From contig CBDASI010000002.1 of the NCBI GenBank assembly GCA_965199585.1, positions 2,604,001-2,668,000 of the forward strand: a DNA stretch of 64,000 bases. The letters run 5' to 3'. The position numbers and the translations under genes are program-made. The notes below the pieces were generated by a model. The model was not told the origin of the DNA. It worked only from the letters and a program-made list of their open reading frames with translations, and did not search any database. The stretch comes from JAVVHH01 sp965199585 (GTDB taxonomy: Bacteria; Pseudomonadota; Alphaproteobacteria; Acetobacterales; Acetobacteraceae). Positions 32,190 through 41,071 of this stretch are shown here, one piece after another. Numbering within the stretch: position 1 is the stretch's first letter; each line of letters starts with the position of its first letter.

Positions 32190-34111
32190 AGTTTGAACGC
32201 TGCCGTGTCGCCCAGCGACTTGCCGGCGAAGGTCAGGCTGCTGTCGATCGAGCCATTGCCGTCGACGTCGAAACGGAGCGTCGCGCCGGTATAGCCGATC
32301 GCGCCGGCGTTCGGGTCCCACGCGCGGGTCGAGATGTCAGCATCGACACCGTAAACGATGATCGTGTCGCCGGCGTGGAAGTTGGCGACGGTGTTCCACG
32401 TCGTCACCGCCTGGTCGGCGTGCAGCAGAATAGTGTCGTTACCGGTGCCGCTGACCAGGAAGCTCGAGCCATGCTGCATGTCGAGCACGTTCACGCCGCC
32501 GAGGAGCTGCACTGCAGTGGCATCGGCGGCGGTCGTGTTGATGAGCATGCCGGTCTGCTGGGCGACGATGGCGAGCGTCGCGGCGCCGTCGTTGATGAAT
32601 TGCGTGGTCAGGTTGTCGACCGCGCCGGCATAGTTCTGCACCAACGAATACGTGCTGCTGCCGGTCGCGGTCGAGGTCAGGACCGTCTGGGTCGAGATCG
32701 GGAATGAGCTGTAGGTGGAGGGGATTGCAGGGGCGGCGAGGGTGAGGCCGGCTGAGGCGCTCGCGGTGGCGCCGGCGCCGTCGTCGAGCGTTAGGCCAAA
32801 AATCTCCGTGCCGCTTGCGTTGGCGGACGGCGTGAACAGGAGCGCGCGGGCGGTGGCCTGCAGCGTGGCGACCGGACCGGTGAGGACGTAGTCGCCGGCC
32901 GCGTCGATGGTCAGGCCGGACGGACCGGACAGCGTGCCGAGAGTAGGATCCGCGAGATGGACGGTCAGCGTCTCGACCTGGTCCGCGTCGGGGTCGGCGA
33001 GGGTGAGCGTCTGGAATGGCAGCACGAAAACGGTGTTGGTGGCGCTCTGTGCGCCGCTGACACCGGCGATGGTCGGAGGGTGATCGACCGGGCCGAGCGT
33101 CAGCGTGTTGCTCACGGTCTGCGAGATGCGGGCGCCGTTGTTGTATGGATCGGCAGCGCTGACCGTCGTGTTGATGGTGCCTTGGCCCGCGGTCGTGCCG
33201 CCGCCGGCGACCGTGACGCGGAGCACGACCGTGTCGTCGGCGGTGACGAGGTTGTCGGCAGCGTTGACGACGGTGCCGAGTTGGACGGAGCCGCCGGGCT
33301 GGACCGTGGCCGGCCCGCTGGTGGTCAAATGGCTGCCGATGGACACGATCTCGGTCGAGACCAGCTGCAGCCAGGAGGAGCCGATCTGCGGCAGGATCTC
33401 GTCGATGCGCAGATCGGTCACGGTGCCTTCGGGCAGTGTGACGGTGATGTCGAACGAGGCGGTCTGGTTGCTCTGCAGCGTGGCGGCCGGCTGGTCCGGG
33501 GTGCTCTCGATCAGCAAGGGCCCGGTTTGCACCGGCGTGCTGGCGGTCAGCGACGCGGTGGCGCTCGGGGCGAGATTGGTGCCGCCGTGCGAGGCGGCGT
33601 AGCTGACGATCTGGGCCGTGTTGCTGACGGTCGCGCCAGGCAGCACGACGGCGTTGGTGGCCGTCGCCGTGAAGGTGACGAGGACGACGTTGGTACCCCC
33701 ATCGTCGCTGTAGGCGGCGACGGGCGACACGATGGTCAGTCCGCTCATGGGGTCGAAGAGGTTGCCGCCGTACCGAAGGGTGTTGCCGGCGCCGTCGACC
33801 ACCGTCAGGTCCGACCCGGCGTAGGCGAAGCCGAGCGGAAGCGTGTCGCGGAGCTTGATGTCGTAGCCGGCAACGCTGCCAAAGTTCTGGATCGCGATTA
33901 CAAATGTGACTTGATCGCCGGCGTCGACGTCGTAGACCTCGTCGTCGAATGGTTCGCCCGCGATGCCCTGGCTGCTGACGAGGTCGGCGAATTGGCCGGT
34001 ATATGGGCTGAATGCGGCGGGGCCGCCGGTTCCCGTGAAGGTGCTGTCGTCCGCCGAGGCGTACAGGCTCGACGTCTGTATCGTCAGGATCGGCCGTGGT
34101 GTCGTCGGCAT
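32138..34111 (-). CDS. large DUF11/cadherin-like secreted protein
   Basis: A 657-residue protein of beta-sandwich repeats. Residues about 60-160 form a DUF11-type domain (VTFVIAIQNFGSVAGYDIKLRDTLP). A second similar domain follows, then cadherin-like/Ig-like segments (LADPDADQVETLTVHL). The C-terminal 150 residues (SSFLVSGTGNDTILLHADQ, FHAGDTIIVYG, GYTGATLRFDVDGNG) resemble the RTX-related tail of type I-secreted adhesins. There is no N-terminal signal peptide, which fits type I secretion. No secretion genes are adjacent. Composition (Thr, Ala, Gly, Asp, few Cys) fits an extracellular adhesin. Its last 52 bp overlap the glycosyltransferase on the opposite strand. Confidence 0.75.
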   Translation of the reverse strand: MPTTPRPILTIQTSSLYASADDSTFTGTGGPAAFSPYTGQFADLVSSQGIAGEPFDDEVYDVDAGDQVTFVIAIQNFGSVAGYDIKLRDTLPLGFAYAGSDLTVVDGAGNTLRYGGNLFDPMSGLTIVSPVAAYSDDGGTNVVLVTFTATATNAVVLPGATVSNTAQIVSYAASHGGTNLAPSATASLTASTPVQTGPLLIESTPDQPAATLQSNQTASFDITVTLPEGTVTDLRIDEILPQIGSSWLQLVSTEIVSIGSHLTTSGPATVQPGGSVQLGTVVNAADNLVTADDTVVLRVTVAGGGTTAGQGTINTTVSAADPYNNGARISQTVSNTLTLGPVDHPPTIAGVSGAQSATNTVFVLPFQTLTLADPDADQVETLTVHLADPTLGTLSGPSGLTIDAAGDYVLTGPVATLQATARALLFTPSANASGTEIFGLTLDDGAGATASASAGLTLAAPAIPSTYSSFPISTQTVLTSTATGSSTYSLVQNYAGAVDNLTTQFINDGAATLAIVAQQTGMLINTTAADATAVQLLGGVNVLDMQHGSSFLVSGTGNDTILLHADQAVTTWNTVANFHAGDTIIVYGVDADISTRAWDPNAGAIGYTGATLRFDVDGNGSIDSSLTFAGKSLGDTAAFKLQSGTVGGAGFLSITTS

Positions 34112-34185
34112 GGCGGCGTTTTGCCCTGGTTCGTCTCCGGGGCAGGCTAGGGTCCATAGATGAAGAAATTACTAAGGAGATCGAG

Positions 34186-35202
34186 ATGACCGAGAACCGC
34201 CGCATCGTCCTGGCCAGCCGGCCGCAAGGCGCGCCGACGCCGGGCAATTTCCGCCTCGAGACCGCGCCGATCCCGCAGCCCGACGACGGGCAGATCGTGC
34301 TCGAGACGTTGTTCCTATCGCTCGACCCCTACATGCGCGGGCGGATGAGCGACGCCGCCTCCTATGCCACGCCGGTGGGGATCGGCGAGGTGATGACGGG
34401 TGAGGTCGTGGGCCGGGTCACGGCGTCGCGGGCGGCGGGGTTCGCCGAGGGCGATCTCGTGGCGGGCCGGACCGGCTGGCAGGAATGGGCGGTCGGCGAT
34501 GCCAAGACCGTCCGCAAGCTGAGCCAGACCGGCTCACCCCCGTCGACGGCGCTGGGAGTATTGGGCATGCCCGGCATGACCGCTTGGGTGGGCATGCACA
34601 ATATCGGGCAGCCGAAAGCGGGCGAGACCGTGGTCGTCGCCGCCGCGAGCGGTCCGGTCGGCTCGATGGTTGGCCAGGTCGCCAAGCTGCGCGGGGCACG
34701 GGCGGTGGGCATCGCCGGCGGGGCGGATAAATGCGCCTACGTCACGGGCGAGCTCGGCTTCGACGCCTGCATCGACCATCGTGACCCGGCGCTCGGCGCC
34801 AAGCTGGCCGAAGCCTGCCCGAACGGCATCGACGTGTATTTCGAGAACGTCAACGGCGCGGTGTGGGACGCGGTGTTCCCGCTGCTCAACCCGTTCGCGC
34901 GCGTGCCGGTGTGCGGGTTGGTGGCCAACTACAACATGACCGACCTGCCGCCCGGGCCGGATCGGACGGCGCTGCTGTTCCGCGCCACGCTGACCAAGCG
35001 GCTGCGGATCCAGGGCTTCCTGGTCTACGACTTCGCCGACCAAGAAGGCGCGTTCATCGAGGAGATCGCGCCGCTGGTCAAAAGCGGCGCGATCAAGCAT
35101 CGCGAGGACATCAGCGAGGGCCTGGAGTCGGCGCCCGAGACGTTCATCGGCATGCTGACGGGAACCAACTTCGGCAAAACGCTGGTCCACGTCGCAGATT
35201 AG
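34186..35202 (+). CDS. NADP-dependent oxidoreductase (CurA/leukotriene B4 dehydrogenase-like MDR)
   Basis: A 338-residue medium-chain reductase without the zinc ligands of alcohol dehydrogenases. Segments LSLDPYMRGRMSD, VVVAAASGPVGSMVGQ (dinucleotide-binding) and GIDVYFENVNG are typical of CurA and 15-oxoprostaglandin reductase-like enzymes. It reduces the C=C bond of alpha,beta-unsaturated carbonyls with NADPH. The ATG at 34186 follows AAGGAG at 34174-34179; the frame upstream is non-coding. The stop overlaps that of the convergent SDR gene by 4 bp. Confidence 0.88.
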   Translation: MTENRRIVLASRPQGAPTPGNFRLETAPIPQPDDGQIVLETLFLSLDPYMRGRMSDAASYATPVGIGEVMTGEVVGRVTASRAAGFAEGDLVAGRTGWQEWAVGDAKTVRKLSQTGSPPSTALGVLGMPGMTAWVGMHNIGQPKAGETVVVAAASGPVGSMVGQVAKLRGARAVGIAGGADKCAYVTGELGFDACIDHRDPALGAKLAEACPNGIDVYFENVNGAVWDAVFPLLNPFARVPVCGLVANYNMTDLPPGPDRTALLFRATLTKRLRIQGFLVYDFADQEGAFIEEIAPLVKSGAIKHREDISEGLESAPETFIGMLTGTNFGKTLVHVAD

Positions 35203-35954
35203 GTTCCCAGGAGCTGGCCACCATCGACGACGATGCTCTGGCCGGTAATCCAACTGGCGCGGCGGGAGCCGAGGAACAGGATGACCTCGGCCACCTCCTC
35301 CGGCTGACCCATGCGGCCGAACGGGATCGAGGCCAGGGTCGCGTCGTAGAGCGGCGGGTTGTCGGTCTTGCGCTGGTCCCATACGCCGCCGGGGAACTCG
35401 ATCGAGCCAGGAGCGACGGCGTTGGCGCGGATGCCGCGGTCCGACAGGATGCGGGCCTGGCTGGCGGTGTATGAGTCGATGGCGGCCTTGATGGCGGCGT
35501 AGGGCGGATTGCGCTTAGAGGCGCGCAGGGCGGAGATGCTGGACACGTTGACGATGGCGGCGTCGCCGGCGCGCTCGAGATAGGGCAGGGCAGCCTGGCT
35601 GGCGCGGACGGTGGCCAGCATGTCGACGTTAAAGCTCGCCGCCCACCCCGCTTCGTCATCGGCCGCCGCGAAGCCGGACGCGTTGTTGACCAGCACGTTG
35701 ATGCCGCCCAGCGCGTCGGCCGCCTGCGGGATGAAGCGCGCGATGTCCTCTGCTTTGGCCAGGTCGACCGGGGCGGCATAGGCGACCGGCGCGCCGGCGG
35801 CCTCGAGCTCCTTGCGGGTGGCCTCGAGCGCCTCAGCGCCGCGGGCGCAGATGGCGACCGAGGCGCCGGCGCGGGCGAAGGCGAGGGCGGCGGACCGGCC
35901 GATGCCGCGGCTGCCACCCATGACGACTACTCTTCTGCCAGAAAATTCGCTCAT
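35199..35954 (-). CDS. SDR family oxidoreductase
   Basis: A 251-residue short-chain dehydrogenase. The cofactor motif GGSRGIG at the N-terminus, NNAS (residues about 90-93), the catalytic Ser in NVSSISALRA and the YAAIKAA motif (Tyr-x3-Lys) are all present, so it should be active. NADP or NAD preference cannot be told. Its convergent neighbour is the CurA-like reductase. Substrate unknown. Confidence 0.88.
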   Translation of the reverse strand: MSEFSGRRVVVMGGSRGIGRSAALAFARAGASVAICARGAEALEATRKELEAAGAPVAYAAPVDLAKAEDIARFIPQAADALGGINVLVNNASGFAAADDEAGWAASFNVDMLATVRASQAALPYLERAGDAAIVNVSSISALRASKRNPPYAAIKAAIDSYTASQARILSDRGIRANAVAPGSIEFPGGVWDQRKTDNPPLYDATLASIPFGRMGQPEEVAEVILFLGSRRASWITGQSIVVDGGQLLGT

Positions 35955-35990
35955 CGTTAGGCCTTTCGGTTGCGAGGCGTGGCTCGTGAT

Positions 35991-36026
35991 CCTGGATTGC
36001 CGCGTCGCTGCGCTCCTCGCAATGAC
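35991..36026. repeat. REP-like dispersed palindromic element
   Basis: The segment contains ATTGC (35996-36000) and GCAAT (36019-36023) around a GC-rich core with CGTCGCTGCGCTCCTC. This pattern is common as a short extragenic repeat in alphaproteobacterial genomes. It sits between the SDR gene and the lactonase gene, in the divergent spacer. Only one copy is in this window, so the assignment rests on family resemblance. Confidence 0.6.
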
Positions 36027-36070
36027 GAAAGGGACGTTATGGTGGGATCACAAAGGGAGGAACCCGATCG

Positions 36071-37009
36071 ATGTGGACGCCAGCGAGCTATTACCCCGAC
36101 CCGGCCGTGCAGATCCTGGACCCGAGCTTCGCCAAATACCGGGTGATGCTGGCCGCGGTCGAGCGGTTGGCGACCGGGCTGCGGTGGGCGGAGGGGCCCG
36201 TCTGGTTCGGCGACTCGCGGCATCTGCTGGTCAGCGACATTCCGAACAACCGCATCGTCAAATGGGACGAGCAGACCGGGCTGCTCAGCGACTTCCGCCG
36301 CCCGAGCGGGTTCGCCAACGGCAACACGCGGGACCGGCAGGGGCGGTTGGTGACGTGCGAGCATGGCGGGCGCCGGGTCACGCGGACAGAGCATGGTGGC
36401 GCGATCACGACGCTGGTCGATCGCTTCGAGGGCAGGCGGCTGAACTCGCCCAACGACGTCGTCGTCAAGTCGGACGGCACCATCTGGTTCACCGACCCGC
36501 CATTCGGGCTGCTGAGCGATTACGAGGGCGAGCGAGCCGAGCGGGAGCGGCCGGATTGCGTCTACCGCTTCGACCCGGCGACCGGCCAGGTCATGGTGCT
36601 GGAGGACAGCGTGCCGGGCCCGAACGGGCTGGCGTTCTCGCCGGACGAGAAAACGCTGTATCTGGTCGCCAGCCGGGCAACGCCGCGCGAGATCGTGGCC
36701 TATGATGTCAGCGATAACGGACGGCTGAGCCATGGCCGGGTGTTGATCGATGCCGGCCCAAGCGGCACGCCGGATGGGTTCCGCGTCGACGAGGACGGTA
36801 ATCTCTGGTGTGGTTGGGGGATGGGCACACCGGAGTTGGACGGCGTGATGATCTTCAACCCGGCCGGCGAACCGATCGGGCGAATCGCGTTGCCGGAGCG
36901 CTGCGCCAATCTGTGCTTCGGCGGGCTGCACCGGAACCGGCTGTTCATGGCCGCGAGCCAGTCGATCTACGCGCTGTATGTCAACACGCGGGGTGTCGCG
37001 GGCGGGTAG
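36071..37009 (+). CDS. SMP-30/gluconolactonase/LRE family protein
   Basis: A 312-residue six-bladed propeller. The metal-site residues are visible in context: the Glu in WAEGPVWF, the Asn in NSPNDVVV and the Asp in AFSPDEKTLYL. It should hydrolyse sugar or other lactones in the cytosol. It is divergent from the SDR, with which it may share a sugar-oxidation role; the evidence for this is only proximity. The start at 36071 gives the usual length. Confidence 0.88.
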   Translation: MWTPASYYPDPAVQILDPSFAKYRVMLAAVERLATGLRWAEGPVWFGDSRHLLVSDIPNNRIVKWDEQTGLLSDFRRPSGFANGNTRDRQGRLVTCEHGGRRVTRTEHGGAITTLVDRFEGRRLNSPNDVVVKSDGTIWFTDPPFGLLSDYEGERAERERPDCVYRFDPATGQVMVLEDSVPGPNGLAFSPDEKTLYLVASRATPREIVAYDVSDNGRLSHGRVLIDAGPSGTPDGFRVDEDGNLWCGWGMGTPELDGVMIFNPAGEPIGRIALPERCANLCFGGLHRNRLFMAASQSIYALYVNTRGVAGG

Positions 37010-37073
37010 CCCGATCACCCCGCACGGCCATCCGCGATTTCATAAATTACGCGGAATAGGGCATCAGCATCCG

Positions 37074-38630
37074 GTGAGCGCCCTTCCGACCGTGCCTGCC
37101 CTGTTCAACCGTGCGCACGATGCCGGTTCAGCGGGTGATCCACCCCGTCGCGCGATCGGGGTGAGCCCGGCGATCCTTTGCCTATGGTTCGCGGGGTTCA
37201 CCGCGGCATGGTTCGCGTTCGGTGACATCAGCAGCATGAGCAAGGCGCTGCACAACGACATGACCGAGGCCTATGTGTGGGGCCGGGAGTTCCAGTTCGG
37301 CTACAATCAGCACCCGCCGTTCTGGGCTTGGATCGCCGGCGTTTGGTTCATGGTTTTTCCCAGAACGGATTGGCCGTTCGTTCTGCTTGCCGTCCTGAAC
37401 GCCGCGATCGGCCTGGTGGGCGCATGGCGGCTTATCGGCTTGTTCGCCGCCGGCTGGACACGGCAGGCGGCCATGCTGCTGCTGCTCTGCACGCCGTTCT
37501 ACACGTTCAAAAGCTACAACTTCAACGCGAACTCGATCTTTTTGTCGCTCTGGCCGTGGACGTACTATTTCTTCGTCGAAGCCATCGAAAATCGGCGTAC
37601 GACCCCGTCGGTGCTGTTCGGGGCGATGGTCGGCTTGTGTCTGCTGTCCAAATACTACGCCATCGTCCTGATCCTAACCTGTTTCGGGGCTTCGTTCGCG
37701 CATCCCGACTGGCGCCTCTACTATCGCTCCGCCAGCCCGTGGATCGCCATCGCAGTCGCCACGCTGTTGTTCATGCCGCATGTGGTTTGGGCGATCTCGT
37801 CGCATGCACCTTCGGTCGATTACGCACTCGGTATCACCGGGCAGGGGCTGGCGGTCGTCGTCAAAAACAGCTTCGCTTTCCTGCTCGAAATCACGGCGTT
37901 TCATGTGGCCGTCGTCATCATCGTCCTGCTCTCGAGGCAGAAGGAAACCGTCGACGCCCGATGGGTGGCCACTGTCTCTCCGACCTGCAGCCGATTCCTG
38001 ACGGCGTTGGTTTTCGCCCCGGTGGCGCTCACGGTTCTGTTCGGCCTGGTTCTGGAGCTGAAAGTCGGGGGAAAGATGACGATCGGCATCTTTCCCCTCC
38101 TGCCGGTCTGGCTGCTGCTGGTCATCCCTGGCGTCAACGCGCGGCGCTGCTTCAGGCTCGCTGGCGGCATTGCCGTCGCGACAACCGTCGGCGCCATCGC
38201 CCTCGCGCCTGCGATCACAGCTTATACGTTCAAGGTCTCGACGCGGGATCCGGCTTATCTCTTGCCGCAGAAAGAACTTGCCGAGGCGGCGACCGATTTG
38301 TGGCGGAGCGAAACCAAGGCGCCGCTCCGCCTGGTCGGCGGCAGCAAATACATCGGCAACGCGGTGGCATTCTACAGCAAGGACCGACCCTCGGGCTTCG
38401 TCCTCCTCAGCTTCCACGAAGCGCCGTGGGTTACCTCTGGCATCCTGCAACGCGATGGGCTGCTTGCGGTCTGCGTGCCGGACGACCCGGCGTGTTACGC
38501 GCAGGCCGAAAGATGGGGAAATGCCGAGACACGGCACTCCGTTCTCACGTTGCAGCATGCGTTCCGGGGGGCCGTGCGAGATCCGGTGAAGGTCGACGTG
38601 TTCATCACGCCACCAAATCCGACGCACTGA
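37074..38630 (+). CDS. glycosyltransferase family 39 (PMT/ArnT-like) membrane protein
   Basis: A 518-residue membrane enzyme. It has a first-loop acidic block (HNDMTEAYVWGREFQFGYN) followed by HPPFWAW, and then about 10-12 hydrophobic helices. This is the GT39 pattern of mannosyl- or aminoarabinose-type transferases that use polyprenyl-phosphate sugars, and the C-terminal 150 residues form a periplasmic domain. The start is uncertain: GTG at 37074 gives a sensible N-terminus, while an ATG at 36978 would overlap the lactonase gene. The acceptor (lipid A, protein or polysaccharide) is unknown. Confidence 0.78.
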   Translation: MSALPTVPALFNRAHDAGSAGDPPRRAIGVSPAILCLWFAGFTAAWFAFGDISSMSKALHNDMTEAYVWGREFQFGYNQHPPFWAWIAGVWFMVFPRTDWPFVLLAVLNAAIGLVGAWRLIGLFAAGWTRQAAMLLLLCTPFYTFKSYNFNANSIFLSLWPWTYYFFVEAIENRRTTPSVLFGAMVGLCLLSKYYAIVLILTCFGASFAHPDWRLYYRSASPWIAIAVATLLFMPHVVWAISSHAPSVDYALGITGQGLAVVVKNSFAFLLEITAFHVAVVIIVLLSRQKETVDARWVATVSPTCSRFLTALVFAPVALTVLFGLVLELKVGGKMTIGIFPLLPVWLLLVIPGVNARRCFRLAGGIAVATTVGAIALAPAITAYTFKVSTRDPAYLLPQKELAEAATDLWRSETKAPLRLVGGSKYIGNAVAFYSKDRPSGFVLLSFHEAPWVTSGILQRDGLLAVCVPDDPACYAQAERWGNAETRHSVLTLQHAFRGAVRDPVKVDVFITPPNPTH

Positions 38631-38659
38631 CCCACCCGCGCCAATACGGAGCGATAGAG

Positions 38660-38671
38660 CCCTGGCCAGGG
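38660..38671. promoter_or_regulatory. 12-bp perfect palindrome upstream of the MFS gene
   Basis: CCCTGGCCAGGG reads identically on both strands and lies 52 bp before the transporter start. It could be a regulator-binding site or part of a 3' hairpin for the preceding glycosyltransferase. No regulator gene is adjacent. Confidence 0.3.
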
Positions 38672-38723
38672 TTGCCGGAACGATCCTAAGCTGACCGCAA
38701 CAAGAATTGTGGGAGGCCGACCG

Positions 38724-40022
38724 ATGTCTGCAGTGGTTACTGCTACGCCACGGGTCAAGAAGATCCAGCGAACCGCCTTGGCGATGCTCGTCCTCGCCGG
38801 CGCCGTCAACTACATCGATCGGGCGACCCTGGCGGTGGCCAATCCGTTCATTCGCGAGGAGCTGGGCCTGTCCATCCCGGACATGGGCTACCTGCTGTCC
38901 GCGTTCCTATGGGCCTATGCGTTCTCGCAGTTGCCGACCGGCGCGATGGTGGACAAGCTCGGGCCGCGGCGGCTGCTGACCATGGGGCTGACGCTCTGGT
39001 CGTTCGCGCAGCTGCTCGGCGGACTGGTGCAGAATTTCGGGCAGTTCTTCGCCGCGCGGCTGTTGCTCGGCGTGGGCGAGGCGCCGCAGTTCCCAACCGG
39101 GGCGCGGGTTGTGCGCGACTGGTTCAATCCCCGCGATCGCGGCCTGGCCACCGGCATCTTTAACTCGGCCTCGACTCTGGGCACGGCCATCGCGCTGCCG
39201 CTGCTGACCTATTTGATGCTGAGTTTCGGTTGGCGGGCGACGTTCGTCATCATGGGGGTCGTCGGGCTGTTGGTCGGGGCGTTGTGGTTCTTCGTCTACC
39301 GCGATCCGAAATCGGTGGACCTGACCGCGGCGGAAACGGCATACCGCACAGCCGGCGACCCGCCGGGGCAGCGCACCGAGGTGACGTTCCGCGAGTGGAA
39401 GGCGCTGTTCCGGTTCCGCACCACCTGGGGGATGATCACCGGCTATTTCGGCTGCATCTATCTGACCTGGATCTACACGGCGTGGTTGCCGGGCTATCTC
39501 GAGATCGAGCGGCACATGAGCGTGAAGGCGACGGGCATCGCGGCGGCAATCCCGTTCGCCTGGGGCGTCGTCGGCGGCATCTCGGGCGGCTACCTGGCCG
39601 ATATCCTGGTGCGGCGCGGGGTGTCGCCGGTCAATAGCCGGAAGTATCCGGCGGCGATCGCGCTGCTGGGCACGTCGGCCTGCACGCTGGCGGCCGCCTA
39701 CGTGACGAGCAACACGCTGGCGATCGCGTTCATCTCGGCGAGCCTGTTCCTGGTCTACGTCACCAGCACCTGTGCCTGGGCGTTGAGCTCGGTGGCCGCA
39801 CCGACCAACTGCACGGCCTCGATCGGCGCGATGCAGAATTTCGGCGGCTATCTCGGCGGTGCCTTGGCGCCGACGGTGACAGGATTGATCGTGGGTGCGA
39901 CCGGCTCGTTCGTTTGGGCGCTGGTGGTGGGCGCGGCGATCGGAGTTGCGTCGGCGTTGTCCTACCTGTTCGTGGTCAAGGACCCGATCACGGCAGACGG
40001 CATGGAGCTTGGCGGCCTCTAG
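38724..40022 (+). CDS. MFS transporter, anion:cation symporter type
   Basis: A 432-residue transporter with 12 hydrophobic helices. RATLAVANPFIREELGLS and the loop-2 motif GAMVDKLGPRRLL are typical of the phthalate/galactonate/hexuronate symporter family (ACS). GGGAGG at 38711-38716 sits 7 bp before the ATG at 38724, which decides the start over one at 38709. The import substrate is probably an organic anion such as a sugar acid; the SMP-30 lactonase nearby would fit a sugar-acid role. The stop shares CTAG with the convergent peptidase gene. Confidence 0.88.
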   Translation: MSAVVTATPRVKKIQRTALAMLVLAGAVNYIDRATLAVANPFIREELGLSIPDMGYLLSAFLWAYAFSQLPTGAMVDKLGPRRLLTMGLTLWSFAQLLGGLVQNFGQFFAARLLLGVGEAPQFPTGARVVRDWFNPRDRGLATGIFNSASTLGTAIALPLLTYLMLSFGWRATFVIMGVVGLLVGALWFFVYRDPKSVDLTAAETAYRTAGDPPGQRTEVTFREWKALFRFRTTWGMITGYFGCIYLTWIYTAWLPGYLEIERHMSVKATGIAAAIPFAWGVVGGISGGYLADILVRRGVSPVNSRKYPAAIALLGTSACTLAAAYVTSNTLAIAFISASLFLVYVTSTCAWALSSVAAPTNCTASIGAMQNFGGYLGGALAPTVTGLIVGATGSFVWALVVGAAIGVASALSYLFVVKDPITADGMELGGL

Positions 40023-41071
40023 CTGAGATCGGTCGCGCTCGGCAAGCCCGGCAAGCCGGTCGCGGCCAGGATCGCGTTGAGGATGGCCGCTTCCGTGGCC
40101 CGGGCGGCCATGAGACCGAGGGTCAGCATGTTGCCCGGCAGCGTGCTAGCCCCGGTCGCCACGGCAAACATCGTGTCGCCATCGTACATGGTGTGCACCG
40201 GATCGATCGTGCGGGCGAGGCCGTCATGCGCTTGTTGGGCGAGCTTGCGGCACTGGGCCTTGGTCAGCGTCGCATCGGTGGCAACGACTCCTATGGTGGT
40301 GGCCATGCCGGCCTGGAGCGCAGGCGGAGCGTCGCCGGCGAGGATCGCCTCGGTTGCGCCGGTGCCCCGCGAGCCGTCCGCGTTCCGCAACCCGGCCACT
40401 AGCCGATCCGTCGCGGGGTCGCGGACGTCGCCGACTGCATTGACGGCTACGATGGCGCCGACCGTCACCTTGCCGACTCGGACGGAGGCGGTGCCGATCC
40501 CGCCTTTCATCGCCCGCGCCATGCCGAACAGCTTGCCAACCGTGGCGCCGGTGCCGGCGCCGACGGAGCCTTGGGCCGGGGAGCCGGCGCTGGCAGCGGT
40601 GCAGGCGGCGTAGCCCGCAGTCGCGTCGGGGCGGATGGAGGGGTCGCCGACGCCGAGATCGAACAGGATCGCGGCGGGCACGATCGGCACGACGGCCGGG
40701 CCGGATCTGTATCCGATGCCGTGCTCCTCGAGGTAGCGCATGACGCCAGTCGCGGCGTCGAGCCCGTAAGCGCTGCCGCCGGAGAGGAGGATGGCGTGGA
40801 TCTTCTCGACCAGGTTGCTCGGGTCGAGCAGGTCGGTCTCACGGGTGCCGGGTGCCGCGCCACGCACGTCGACTCCGGCGGTGGCGCCCGCCCGGGCGAG
40901 GATAACGGTGCAGCCGGTGGGCCGACGTGTCTCGGTGTAGTGCCCGACCTCGATGCCGGGCACGTCGGTGATCGAACCGCCCAACCGACGGGAAGCGGCA
41001 GTCGCCGACGCGACGGGTAGGAGCGCGGAGGCGGCCAAGGCCGTCATTGCCGCGCGCCTGCCCGGCGGCAT
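40019..41071 (-). CDS. P1 family peptidase (S58, DmpA/NylC-like)
   Basis: A 350-residue Ntn-fold hydrolase of family S58. The blocks ITDVPGIEVGHYTE, HAILLSGGSAYGLDAATGV, GAGTGATVGKL and YDGDTMFAVATG are the family hallmarks. Such enzymes autoprocess into two chains and hydrolyse N-terminal residues of peptides, beta-peptides or oligoamides. I do not assign the nucleophile with certainty. The N-terminus (GRRAAMTALAASALLPVASA) looks like an export signal, possibly Tat. The ATG at 41071 overlaps the stop of the molybdopterin subunit gene (ATGA). An alternative ATG is at 41047. Confidence 0.85.
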   Translation of the reverse strand: MPPGRRAAMTALAASALLPVASATAASRRLGGSITDVPGIEVGHYTETRRPTGCTVILARAGATAGVDVRGAAPGTRETDLLDPSNLVEKIHAILLSGGSAYGLDAATGVMRYLEEHGIGYRSGPAVVPIVPAAILFDLGVGDPSIRPDATAGYAACTAASAGSPAQGSVGAGTGATVGKLFGMARAMKGGIGTASVRVGKVTVGAIVAVNAVGDVRDPATDRLVAGLRNADGSRGTGATEAILAGDAPPALQAGMATTIGVVATDATLTKAQCRKLAQQAHDGLARTIDPVHTMYDGDTMFAVATGASTLPGNMLTLGLMAARATEAAILNAILAATGLPGLPSATDLS

